A DNA stretch of 7,963 nt from Candidatus Bathyarchaeota archaeon (GTDB taxonomy: Archaea; Thermoproteota; Bathyarchaeia; TCS64). The position numbers and the translations under genes were made by a program. The stretch spans positions 1 to 7,963 of the forward strand of contig JAUWLH010000062.1 in assembly GCA_030613835.1 (NCBI GenBank), written 5' to 3'. The notes under the pieces are model-generated. The model made no database searches. It worked only from the letters and a program-made list of their open reading frames with translations, and was not told the origin of the DNA. Shown piece by piece: positions 1 through 7,204 of this stretch; the stretch's first letter is position 1, and each line of letters starts with the position of its first letter.

Positions 1-2918
1 TTAGCGGAGTCCGCTGATCCCAGCTCCTTGATGGCAGCCCTGATCTTTGGGAACTCTTTTCCGTATTTTCTTCCAAGGATGCTGGCCACGGGGATAACGG
101 TTAGGCTTTGGAGCACGCTCCTATCCGTGCCCACAGTGACAGTTTTAACGTTGAGCTCCTCACGGAGTATTTCCGCAACCTTCTCGATCTTTGCTGCCTT
201 CTCCTCGGGCGCTATCACCATGATCTCAGCCAATGGCTGCCTGAGCTTGATGAACGCCTGGTTCCGTGCAGAGCGCCCCGCGCTGCTTAGGTCCAGCGCC
301 AGGTCCATCTCCTCCATGAGGTCCATGTCCCTGATAGAGACGTCAACCTGGGGCCATGCGCAGTGGTGTACGCTCTCTGGGAGACCTGGCTCAACTGGCT
401 TCACCATCCTCTGGTAGAGGGCCTCGCTGAGGTGAGGCGTTATTGGAGCCATGAGGTACACGACGGTCTTTAGGCACCTGTAGAGGGTGCTGTAGGCGGC
501 GTTCTTCTCGTCATCGCCCTCGGTTTTCCAGAACCTCCTCCTACTCCTACGCACATACCATTTGCTGAGTATGTCCACGAACCTGTCAATCTCGTTGCAC
601 GCGGGCATCGTGAGGTATGAATCCAGGCTTATGGTTACTTTCTCTACTGTCTCGTCCAGCTTCCCCAGTATCCACTTGTCGAGGGTATCAAGCTCCTCGG
701 GCTGCTGGTCAGGGGTCCACCCGTCCAGGGATGCGTACTGGTAGAAGAAGTTGTAAACATTGAGCAGCTTCATGAAGAATAGCCTCCTAACCTCCTTGGC
801 CTTGTTGTAGCCGAACAGCAGGTTTGTCTCCGGCTTCGCTGCACTCGCTATCCATCTGATGACGTCCGCGCCCATCTCCTCGGCGGCGTCGTCGAACCAG
901 ATGGCGTTACCCCAGCTCTTGTGCATCTCTCTGCCATCCTCTGCCATCACCTGGGCGTGTCCAAGGCATGTGAGGTACGGGGTCCTCCGCTCAAGGATAG
1001 TGGACTCCGCGAGCATGGCGTAGAACCAGTTCCTGAACTGGCCGGGGAAGCTCTCGGTGATGAAGTGGGCCGGGAACCATTTCTCCCAGTACTCCCTGTC
1101 CTGGCGGTACAGTAGAGTGCTGAACCCCACGATTCCGGCGTCAAGCCATGGGTTACCCACATCTGGGATCCTTGAGGCTGTCTTGCCACATTTCTCGCAC
1201 TTGATCTTGACATAGTCGATATAGGGCCTGTGTGGGGTGTGCCCCTCGAACTTGTCCCATCCCTCGATTGCCCGTTCCTCCAGCTCTTCCTTGGAGCCTA
1301 TGACATCGAACCAGCCGCACTCACAAGTCCAGATGGGGAGCGCGAGGCCATAGTACCGCTTCTTGCTGATCATCCAGTCGTCCATGTTTCGGAGCCAGTC
1401 AAGCTCGCGCTTGAGTCCGAACTCTGGGATCCAGTTGACCTCGTATGTGCTGTCCATCATCTGGTACCGGAGGTTCTTGTCCTTCTCCTCCTCGGTGACC
1501 TCCTCGTGGGGCTTGTCCAGCTTCTCCCCCATGTTGATGAACCACTCACTGACGTGGCGGAACACCAGCTCGGAGCTGCACCGCCAGCAGACCGGGTACC
1601 TGTGTGTGTACTTCTGGGTCCTGTAGAGTATCTCCTTCTTGCGGAGATCATCGAATATTGGCTCGGCGCTCTCGTAGACGTGTATGCCTGTGAGCCAGCC
1701 GAATCCCTCGCCTATGACGCCGAACTCGTCAAGAGGGGCGGGTGTGGGTAACCCGTACTCTTTGCCTAGCTGATGGTCCTCCTTTCCCGCGCCTGGGGCG
1801 ATGTGGACGATACCGGTACCTTCCTCTTCTCCCACCTCGTTCCACATGATGACCCTGTGGGCCTCGGGTACGCCTAGTTCCTTGATTCGTGGGAGCTCGT
1901 CGAATGGGCCATCATAGCTCCATCCGTCCATCTCGGCTCCCTTTATCTCGCCCAATACCTCGACGTTCTTCTGGTCCTGTATGGCCAGCTTGAGAGCTCC
2001 CTTGCTGAGATAGATAATCTCGTCCCTGTACCTAATCTTAACGTAGTCGAGCTCGGGATTAACTGCAGCAGCGACATTACTAGTTAGCGTCCATGGTGTG
2101 GTTGTCCAGATGAGGAGCGATCCATCCATGTCCCTGAGCCTGAACAACACGTAGACGCTTGTGTGAGTTACCTCCTGGTAGCCCTCTGTGACTATCTCGT
2201 GCTGGCTGATGCCTGTGCTACAGCGTGGGCACCACGGCATTGCGTCTGCGCCAAGGTAGATCCATCCTCGGTCGTGGCAGCTCTTAAGCATCTTCCATAT
2301 CATATAGTTGTTCTCGTCGCTGAACGTGTAGTAGCTGCCCCCCATCTGGGGCATACCCAGTTGACCCACGAGGTACTCGGCGGTGCCCGTCACTGGCCCC
2401 TTTGAGCCCACGTATGTGGTCTCCTCCAGGGGTTGCTTCAGCGCGTTGGACAGCTTCCTGAGCTCGTCGGGGTTATTCCAGTCGGTCCACATGCCTAGGC
2501 GGATGCTCTGCTCGGTTTGCCTGGCCGAGTAGTCGAGCACCCTCTGCTTGCACTTGATGACGAAATCAGCTAAACCGTAGTCCTCGATGTCCAGCTTGGA
2601 CTTGAAGCCAAGCTCCTTCTCGACCTCAACCTCGACCCAGAGGCCCTGGCAGTCGAACCCGTTCTGGTTCCTGACCTCGTAGCCCTGCATGAAACGGTAC
2701 CTGGTGAACAGGTCCTTGTAGGTCCTGCCCCATGCGTGGTGTATGCCCATGGGGTTGTTTGCGGTGATGGGGCCGTCTATGAAGCTCCAGTGTGGCCTGT
2801 CCTCGTTCTCCTGGATCTCTACACGTTTCCAATACGCGTTGGTCTTGGTCCAGTAGTCCTGGATCTCGTGCTCTAGTTTCGGTATGTCAACTTTACTGTC
2901 AAGCGGCTTATAGCTCAT
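1..2918 (-). CDS. ileS: Isoleucine--tRNA ligase (IleRS), C-terminus cut by window edge
   Basis: Class I aminoacyl-tRNA synthetase that charges tRNA-Ile in the cytoplasm. I followed the frame from 2918 to the left edge: about 972 codons with no stop. Full-length IleRS is usually around 1,030-1,070 residues, so roughly 60-100 are missing. The HIGH-type site is PMGIHHAWGR (about residues 56-65). The inserted CP1 editing domain is marked by WTTTPWTLTSN (about 271) and GTGIVHIAPGAGKED (about 366-380). The KMSKS-type loop is GREMHKSWGN (about 662-671). Cysteine pairs that probably bind zinc are C230/C233, C444/C447, C532/C534 and C574/C577. The anticodon-binding region begins near residue 720. ATG 2918 is chosen because GGAGGG lies six bases upstream and the N-terminus matches the family. 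The gene is monocistronic as far as can be seen. The signature variants suggest a distinct IleRS clade rather than the textbook bacterial form; from memory this clade is shared by some bacteria and archaea. Confidence 0.97.
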   Translation of the reverse strand, partial: MSYKPLDSKVDIPKLEHEIQDYWTKTNAYWKRVEIQENEDRPHWSFIDGPITANNPMGIHHAWGRTYKDLFTRYRFMQGYEVRNQNGFDCQGLWVEVEVEKELGFKSKLDIEDYGLADFVIKCKQRVLDYSARQTEQSIRLGMWTDWNNPDELRKLSNALKQPLEETTYVGSKGPVTGTAEYLVGQLGMPQMGGSYYTFSDENNYMIWKMLKSCHDRGWIYLGADAMPWCPRCSTGISQHEIVTEGYQEVTHTSVYVLFRLRDMDGSLLIWTTTPWTLTSNVAAAVNPELDYVKIRYRDEIIYLSKGALKLAIQDQKNVEVLGEIKGAEMDGWSYDGPFDELPRIKELGVPEAHRVIMWNEVGEEEGTGIVHIAPGAGKEDHQLGKEYGLPTPAPLDEFGVIGEGFGWLTGIHVYESAEPIFDDLRKKEILYRTQKYTHRYPVCWRCSSELVFRHVSEWFINMGEKLDKPHEEVTEEEKDKNLRYQMMDSTYEVNWIPEFGLKRELDWLRNMDDWMISKKRYYGLALPIWTCECGWFDVIGSKEELEERAIEGWDKFEGHTPHRPYIDYVKIKCEKCGKTASRIPDVGNPWLDAGIVGFSTLLYRQDREYWEKWFPAHFITESFPGQFRNWFYAMLAESTILERRTPYLTCLGHAQVMAEDGREMHKSWGNAIWFDDAAEEMGADVIRWIASAAKPETNLLFGYNKAKEVRRLFFMKLLNVYNFFYQYASLDGWTPDQQPEELDTLDKWILGKLDETVEKVTISLDSYLTMPACNEIDRFVDILSKWYVRRSRRRFWKTEGDDEKNAAYSTLYRCLKTVVYLMAPITPHLSEALYQRMVKPVEPGLPESVHHCAWPQVDVSIRDMDLMEEMDLALDLSSAGRSARNQAFIKLRQPLAEIMVIAPEEKAAKIEKVAEILREELNVKTVTVGTDRSVLQSLTVIPVASILGRKYGKEFPKIRAAIKELGSADSA

Positions 2919-2923
2919 ACTAG

Positions 2924-2929
2924 CCCTCC
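2924..2929 (-). promoter_or_regulatory. Shine-Dalgarno of ileS
   Basis: On the minus strand GGAGGG lies six bases before ATG 2918. It is the only strong Shine-Dalgarno in the window and fixes the ileS start. A TATA-like TGTAAAATT around 2978-2986 would place transcription start near 2956 and give a leader of about 38 bases. Confidence 0.8.
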
Positions 2930-2930
2930 A

Positions 2931-3180
2931 AAAATGATTTTAATGGTCATAATTGTGTCAAATCGGTGTGAATTAGCGAATTTTACAGTCACCGGACACC
3001 AAGGCACCAGCAAAAGGACACTGTTCAAAGCATAAAAATGTGTTGGGTGTAGTACCTGTGAGTTGTTACTTTGGGCCTTTTTTTGGTGGGTGGGAGTTGG
3101 TGGCAATTGATGCCCCTGGTGCATGAGTCCGTTGGGTGTCGGCTGACTGTGTGCTGGTGTGGGGACTAGAGAGATGAACT
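2931..3180. other. Intergenic region without a recognisable gene
   Basis: Divergent gap between ileS and the zinc-ribbon gene. It should hold the ileS promoter at its left end. A T-run (about 3078-3084) followed by a G-rich patch GGTGGGTGGGAGTTGGTGG (3085-3103) is the only visible structure; it could form a two-tetrad G-quadruplex, but this is weak. A short minus-strand frame here looks like non-coding composition. I see no tRNA, snoRNA or riboswitch pattern. Confidence 0.5.
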
Positions 3181-3203
3181 CGGGGATACTGATTTAATCC
3201 CCG
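3181..3203 (+). promoter_or_regulatory. Interrupted palindrome over the TATA-like box of the zinc-ribbon gene
   Basis: CGGGGAT (3181-3187) and ATCCCCG (3197-3203) form a perfect 7-bp inverted repeat with a 9-base spacer. TTTAAT (3193-3198) inside it is placed about 26-31 bases before ATG 3224, as expected for an archaeal TATA box of a leaderless transcript. The overlap suggests a repressor operator that would block TBP/TFB. A chance hairpin cannot be excluded, and no regulator is encoded nearby. Confidence 0.45.
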
Positions 3204-3223
3204 TGTTGGTTATTATCCCTTGA

Positions 3224-3442
3224 ATGTATCAGATTTGCCCAAGGTGTAAGCAGCCGGTCGCTATGGAGGATGCCGTGTGCCCGAGGTGCGATACGGAGCT
3301 CGTTGACAGCATCAAATCTCGCAGGAGAGATACCATCTACAACATTATTGAGGGCATCGCCCTTGCTGTCACAGCGTTCTTCGAGAGGGACTTGAGTGAC
3401 TACGATGATACGGTGCAGGGTGAGTGGTATTTGGTGCCCTGA
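3224..3442 (+). CDS. Small zinc-ribbon protein (72 residues), function unknown
   Basis: The protein opens with two CPRC knuckles, C5/C8 and C19/C22, a compact four-cysteine zinc ribbon of about 25 residues. A basic stretch (SRRR, 32-35) follows, then a mildly hydrophobic helix-like segment (about 38-53) and an acidic tail. The second part matches nothing I recognise. Such ribbons in archaea serve in nucleic-acid or protein binding, but no specific role can be read here. The ATG follows a TATA-like box by about 28 bases and has no Shine-Dalgarno, so the transcript is probably leaderless. The next gene starts 119 bases downstream with its own promoter-like sequence, so the gene probably stands alone. 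The cysteine spacing makes a real protein likely despite the short length. Confidence 0.75.
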   Translation: MYQICPRCKQPVAMEDAVCPRCDTELVDSIKSRRRDTIYNIIEGIALAVTAFFERDLSDYDDTVQGEWYLVP

Positions 3443-3523
3443 TTATTGGGAGCTTTTTCTGGTTCTATATCCGGGGCAGGGGCGAGATCGGATACCCCAT
3501 CAGGTAGTTTCCTTTCGATACTG

Positions 3524-3530
3524 TTAATTA
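3524..3530 (+). promoter_or_regulatory. TATA-like box of the aminotransferase gene
   Basis: TTAATTA is centred about 35 bases before ATG 3562, which would give a leader of around nine bases. No Shine-Dalgarno is visible before the ATG. Judged by spacing and composition only. Confidence 0.4.
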
Positions 3531-3561
3531 TTCAACATTCTCTTTCAATTCGGTTAATATC

Positions 3562-4716
3562 ATGAAGAATGAAAGGGAGCTATTGATGATTCCAGGGCCC
3601 ACCATCGTATCACCGAGGGTCCTGAGGGCATTAGCCAAGCCCGTGCTCAGCCACGTCAGCGGAGAGTTCGTTGATGGCTACGCCGAGGCACTCACACTTC
3701 AAAAGAAACTATTCGGGACAGAGGGCACACCCTTCCTTTTATCGGGAAGTGGTACCTTGGGCATGGAGGCGGCCATCGCCAACCTCATGGAGAGGGGCGA
3801 CAAGGTCCTCTGCGTTGAGAACGGGTATTTTGGCGAGAAATGGGAGGAGATAGTGGAGACCCATGGTGGGGTGGTTGACAGGCTCAGGTTCGAGTGGGGA
3901 GACGTAGTGGATGTCAAGCTTATCAAGGAGAAGCTTGAGAGCGACAACTACAAGCTCTTCACAGTGGAGCACGTCGATACATCAACGGGCATCGCCAACC
4001 CCATCAAGGAGATCGGAGAAGCTACGAAGGACAACGACGCACTATACGTTGTTGACAGTGTCTGCGGAGCAGGCGGCATGCCCCTCAAGATGGATAAGTG
4101 GAACATCGACTATGCGCTGACAGGAAGCCAAAAGGCTCTGGGAGCCCCGCCTGGCATAAGCAACTTCTGCCTAAACGACAGGGCATGGGCGGCTGTAGAG
4201 GCCAGGAAGACGGTTCCAAGCGATTACTATGTCAACCTCAAACGGTGGAAGCCGATCATGGACAGCCCCAAGGGCTACTTCGCCACGCCGGCCACGGGTC
4301 TCGTCATGGGGATGCTGGAGGCTCTCCGCATCATCGACGAGGAGGGGCTTGAGGTACGGTGGAAGAGGCACGAGCTGTACGCGGACGCTTTCCAAGCGGG
4401 CATCAAGGGACTGGGCTTCGAGAGCTATCCGGCAGAGGGATACAACGCCCACACGCTGAGCGTACCCAAGATACCCGAGGGCGTAGACGACGCAGAGATG
4501 AGGGGCATCATGTACAACAAGTATAGGGTCATCATCGCAGGTGGACTAGGCAGGCTAGGCGGAAAGACCGTCCGTGTCGGCCACATGGGTAACGATACAA
4601 AGAACGACCTCATCGCCACGATGGCTGCAATGGAGGGCGCGTTGGTTGAGATGGGCCACGTTGACGACCCGGGTAAGGCAGTCGGTGAGATGATGAAAGT
4701 CTTCATCAAATCCTAA
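3562..4716 (+). CDS. Class V PLP aminotransferase, serine-pyruvate / alanine-glyoxylate type
   Basis: Fold-type I PLP enzyme of 384 residues, the usual length for the family. It should transfer an amino group from serine or alanine to glyoxylate or pyruvate in the cytoplasm; the exact pair cannot be read from sequence. The N-terminal MIPGPT motif (about 9-14) is typical of the AGXT group. SGSGTLGMEA (61-70) is the PLP-phosphate loop, D165 in YVVDSVCGAGG contacts the pyridine nitrogen, and K191 in GSQKALGAPPG forms the Schiff base. R338 in TVRVGHMGN is the expected substrate-carboxylate arginine. All key residues are present. It lies tail-to-tail with the cyclodeaminase-family gene and is followed by a T-rich end. 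Related class V enzymes (phosphoserine aminotransferase, purine-catabolic aminotransferases) are less likely given the RVGHMG motif. Confidence 0.92.
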   Translation: MKNERELLMIPGPTIVSPRVLRALAKPVLSHVSGEFVDGYAEALTLQKKLFGTEGTPFLLSGSGTLGMEAAIANLMERGDKVLCVENGYFGEKWEEIVETHGGVVDRLRFEWGDVVDVKLIKEKLESDNYKLFTVEHVDTSTGIANPIKEIGEATKDNDALYVVDSVCGAGGMPLKMDKWNIDYALTGSQKALGAPPGISNFCLNDRAWAAVEARKTVPSDYYVNLKRWKPIMDSPKGYFATPATGLVMGMLEALRIIDEEGLEVRWKRHELYADAFQAGIKGLGFESYPAEGYNAHTLSVPKIPEGVDDAEMRGIMYNKYRVIIAGGLGRLGGKTVRVGHMGNDTKNDLIATMAAMEGALVEMGHVDDPGKAVGEMMKVFIKS

Positions 4717-4750
4717 TTTTATTTGGATTATTTTTTCATGCTTTTTTTAA
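4715..4750 (+). terminator. T-rich transcription end after the aminotransferase gene
   Basis: Directly after the TAA stop there are successive T-tracts (TTTT, TTTTTT, TTTTTTT) on the plus strand without a clear stem. This is the usual form of intrinsic termination in archaea. Confidence 0.55.
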
Positions 4751-4942
4751 TAGTATTAAGCTATTTTCTGTTGTCTTTCCACGTTTTTGATTAATAGTAT
4801 GTTATCCGATTTCAAGGATGCCAAAGCGGATGACTGTCCCTCTTTTATTTTATTCCTGGTGAATAGATTGAACTACGGTGAGAAAAGGCCTAGAACTAAA
4901 GGTGTCATCAGGAAGAAGCCTAGTGAGCGGAACCTAGAGGGG
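4751..4942. other. Convergent intergenic stretch between aminotransferase and cyclodeaminase-family genes
   Basis: AT-rich on the left, without a recognisable gene. A plus-strand frame opens at TTG 4787 / ATG 4799 and would run 174 bases into the opposite strand of the neighbouring gene. Only about 48 residues would be its own, and they match nothing I know. I treat it as non-coding. Confidence 0.45.
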
Positions 4943-5944
4943 CTAGAAGCTGCGCTCCATGAGGCTAAGCGTCTCAAACCCGCCCCTCTTGATGGCGACC
5001 TCGTATATCCTGTTGGCGACGATGACGTCCTCAAGGGCCAGCCCGATGTTTATGGCGAGTATGCGCTCGTCCTGGGTTTCCCTGCCCGGCTTCTTACCGG
5101 CAACAACCTCCCCTAGCTCGGCGTAGAGGCTCGGCAACCCATCTGGGAACGCCCCGTGCTCGTAGAAGTACATCGTCTGGTCCCAGCTGTCTGTGATGAA
5201 CTTATCCGCCTTCAGTATGGCGTCGCCATACCAGGCCCTGCTGGCCTCTAACCCGAACCCCAGACACCCAGGCTTGAACCACTCGTTCTTGACGAGCGGC
5301 TCCTTGAGCCTTTGCGTAGCCGTCAGGATAATATCCATGCCGTTGACGGCCGACTCGACGCTCTCACATGCAGTGATCTCGACGCCTAGCTCGACCTCGT
5401 AGTCTTCCTTGATGGACTGCATGGCCCTCTCGCTGATATCGAAGACCCTAACCTCCTTCAAGTCAGGGATAACCTCCTTGAACCCGACCAGGTTCATCCT
5501 GCCCTGGACACCGCACCCGACGAGTCCAAGCGTCTCGGTGCCTTCTCTGGCACAGTACTTGGCCGTAATCGCTGAGACGGCCGCTGTCCTGACCGCGGTG
5601 ATCCACCTGCAGTCCATGACGGCGATGGGCATCCCCGTCTCCATATCGTTCACTATCATCAGGCCCGCGATCTGGGGTAGGTTGCCTGCCCTGTTGCTCG
5701 GGTAACCGCTGACCCACTTGAGGCCCCCAATTCCCAGCTTCTGGTAGTAGGCTGGCATAGCGTGAATGAAGGCATCGGGCTTACTGTGAATCCCCGGCTT
5801 GGGCGGGTTCTCCACCCTTCCATGACCCTGCTCGCTGAGCCCCAGCTCGACTAGCTCGATGACCTCCTTTAGGGGTATCCCAAGGTCCAGGACATCCTCC
5901 TGGGACAGATAAATGAACTCTACTTTTTCCATGTTAAAACACAT
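4943..5944 (-). CDS. Ornithine cyclodeaminase / mu-crystallin family dehydrogenase
   Basis: NAD(P)-dependent enzyme of 333 residues, standard for the family, which includes ornithine cyclodeaminase, archaeal alanine dehydrogenase and ketimine reductases. The substrate-side motifs are GGLKWVSGY (K76) and WITAVRTAA (R119). The Rossmann dinucleotide loop is LGLVGCGVQG (139-148), followed by DIILTATQ (204-211). The position where ornithine cyclodeaminase has its catalytic Asp (GxD) reads GLEASRA, with E233. A true cyclodeaminase activity is therefore doubtful, and an amino-acid dehydrogenase or imine reductase is as likely. Two starts are possible: ATG 5944 and ATG 5932, which would drop MCFN. 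A TATA-like box at 5965-5972 places transcription start around 5942, so the first would be leaderless and the second would have a leader of about ten bases. The gene begins 38 bases after the GTPase gene ends, on the same strand. Confidence 0.9.
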   Translation of the reverse strand: MCFNMEKVEFIYLSQEDVLDLGIPLKEVIELVELGLSEQGHGRVENPPKPGIHSKPDAFIHAMPAYYQKLGIGGLKWVSGYPSNRAGNLPQIAGLMIVNDMETGMPIAVMDCRWITAVRTAAVSAITAKYCAREGTETLGLVGCGVQGRMNLVGFKEVIPDLKEVRVFDISERAMQSIKEDYEVELGVEITACESVESAVNGMDIILTATQRLKEPLVKNEWFKPGCLGFGLEASRAWYGDAILKADKFITDSWDQTMYFYEHGAFPDGLPSLYAELGEVVAGKKPGRETQDERILAINIGLALEDVIVANRIYEVAIKRGGFETLSLMERSF

Positions 5945-5964
5945 GGAAACGTTCGGAGAAGGGG

Positions 5965-5972
5965 ATATAGTA
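5965..5972 (-). promoter_or_regulatory. TATA-like box of the cyclodeaminase-family gene
   Basis: On the minus strand ACTATATC sits in the 38-base gap after the GTPase stop, centred about 24 bases before ATG 5944. It suggests independent transcription even though the two genes are closely spaced on one strand. Confidence 0.45.
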
Positions 5973-5982
5973 TTTTCCCATG

Positions 5983-7155
5983 CTAAGTGTGGATCTGGAC
6001 TACGGTTCCATCTAGCAGGACCCTGTCCATACCCACCTTCTCGCTGTTAAACTTGGCCGAAGGCCCCCAGATCTTTGCGTACTTGAACCTAGTGTAGAAG
6101 TCGTTGTGGATCATCTTGGCTAACTCACCTACGTTGGTCCCTGGCTTGCACACTATGGGGATGTCCCGTCGTGGCTTGCCGGGCTCCTTTGTGTAGACTC
6201 TTGTGATGCTCAGCATATCGAAGATACTCTGACCTATGAGCTTGGTCAGGTTTTTCATCCTCTCGATGGATAACACGTGGAGTTGCAGCGGGTACGTCGC
6301 CTGGACTAGCTGCTCAATGTTCCTCGGATCGTCGTTCAGATCCACCTTGTTGGCGATAACCATTGTGGGACGGTAAACGGCGTTGCCGAACAACGAGTCC
6401 TCGACAAGGTCAAGGGTGACCTTTCCCTTGATCCTCACCAGCGCGGACCTGATACGGTAGCCGGCGAGTAGTTCGGTGATATCTGCCTCGGTACAGTCCA
6501 CCAGCTCGCCCTCCATGATGAACTGGAGGTCATTGCCACTTCCTCGCTTTTGTATCTCGACCACCCCGGTGGGGGGGACTATGAGAAGCCTACTGTTCTC
6601 CAGCTCTTCCTTGACCACGAGAAAGTTGCCGGCGGGATCATCCGCTAAGTCAACCATGATGATCAAGCCATCGGCGTTACGGGCCGAGGACAGGTTCATG
6701 AAGCCCTCTGCCTTACCCTCGCTGCTGCCCTGGACGATGGGAGGTATCTCGACTAGCTGGAACTTGATGTCCTCGTAATCAAGCATTCCAGGGGTAGGTA
6801 TCATGGTTCCAAAGGGCCACGATGTGACCTGAACTTGGCTATTTGTCACGGCCTTCAGCAGGCTGCTCCTCCCGCTGTTGGTGGGGCCAACCACCGCGAT
6901 CTGGGCAGCCCCTGCCTTCTGGACATAGTAGCTGGGACCACCTCTGGTCTTCTTAGCCTGTTGCTTCTGTTTCTTGATATTCTCTTTGAGCTGACTTATC
7001 TGGCGCTTGATCTGGCGGCACATCTTCTCGGTGCCCTTGTGCTTGGGCACCATGCTGAGGAACTCCTGCATCAGAGGGAGCTTTGTCTCGGGGTTCTTTG
7101 TCTGGGCAACCTCGGTCCACTTTTTCTTGGCCTCTGGGGGAAGGTTGGTCACCAA
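5983..7155 (-). CDS. TGS-domain GTPase of the DRG/OBG-like type
   Basis: Predicted ribosome- or RNA-associated GTPase of about 390 residues. A lysine-rich helical N-terminus (about 1-75, coiled-coil-like from 43) resembles that of DRG proteins. The G-domain follows: P-loop GPTNSGRS (90-97), switch region SWPFGTMIPTPGML (112-125), G3-like VEIPPI (135-140), G4 ANKVDL (268-273) and a G5-like LSIE (295-298). About 65 residues between G3 and G4 (190-255) form an insertion. The C-terminal TGS domain spans about 318-390 (PGTNVGELA; LLDGTVVQIHT end). Two core motifs deviate: the P-loop Lys is R96, and G3 has Glu in place of Asp. Starts are TTG 7155 or GTG 7152; no in-frame ATG is available. A GGTGA ten bases before GTG 7152 favours the GTG. 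It has its own TATA box and stops with TAG. Confidence 0.9.
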   Translation of the reverse strand: MVTNLPPEAKKKWTEVAQTKNPETKLPLMQEFLSMVPKHKGTEKMCRQIKRQISQLKENIKKQKQQAKKTRGGPSYYVQKAGAAQIAVVGPTNSGRSSLLKAVTNSQVQVTSWPFGTMIPTPGMLDYEDIKFQLVEIPPIVQGSSEGKAEGFMNLSSARNADGLIIMVDLADDPAGNFLVVKEELENSRLLIVPPTGVVEIQKRGSGNDLQFIMEGELVDCTEADITELLAGYRIRSALVRIKGKVTLDLVEDSLFGNAVYRPTMVIANKVDLNDDPRNIEQLVQATYPLQLHVLSIERMKNLTKLIGQSIFDMLSITRVYTKEPGKPRRDIPIVCKPGTNVGELAKMIHNDFYTRFKYAKIWGPSAKFNSEKVGMDRVLLDGTVVQIHT

Positions 7156-7184
7156 AATAAGTTCACCATGTGGATAATGATATG

Positions 7185-7200
7185 GATAAATTTATTTAAA
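7185..7200 (-). promoter_or_regulatory. TATA box of the GTPase gene
   Basis: On the minus strand TTTAAATAAATTTAT is a near-ideal archaeal TATA region. It is centred so that transcription would start around 7170, giving a leader of about 15 bases that contains GGTGA. It lies just after the tail stop of the upstream PH/zinc-ribbon gene, whose T5 end overlaps it. Confidence 0.65.
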
Positions 7201-7204
7201 AAGG

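Noticed and set aside
1..3. TTA at the window start, which is TAA on the minus strand, as the ileS stop
   Set aside because: It is out of frame with ileS, whose codons fall at 5-3 and then run off the edge. The protein is also too short there for a complete IleRS.
1230..1751. Plus-strand frame of 173 codons inside ileS
   Set aside because: It is antisense to continuous, family-matching IleRS coding sequence and its composition is a mirror of that gene.
2915..3124. Minus-strand frame of 69 codons upstream of ileS
   Set aside because: It would overlap the ileS start codon and Shine-Dalgarno, in another frame, has no motif and covers the region where the ileS promoter is expected.
3443..3565. 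Open frame of about 40 codons after the TGA of the zinc-ribbon gene, suggesting readthrough
   Set aside because: The translated sequence is serine/leucine-rich without a motif and runs through the aminotransferase promoter; unlike the PH-like case nothing supports coding.
4787..5116. Plus-strand frame of 109 codons (TTG 4787 or ATG 4799)
   Set aside because: More than half is antisense to the end of the well-supported cyclodeaminase-family gene. The unique part has no recognisable motif and there is no clear ribosome-binding site.
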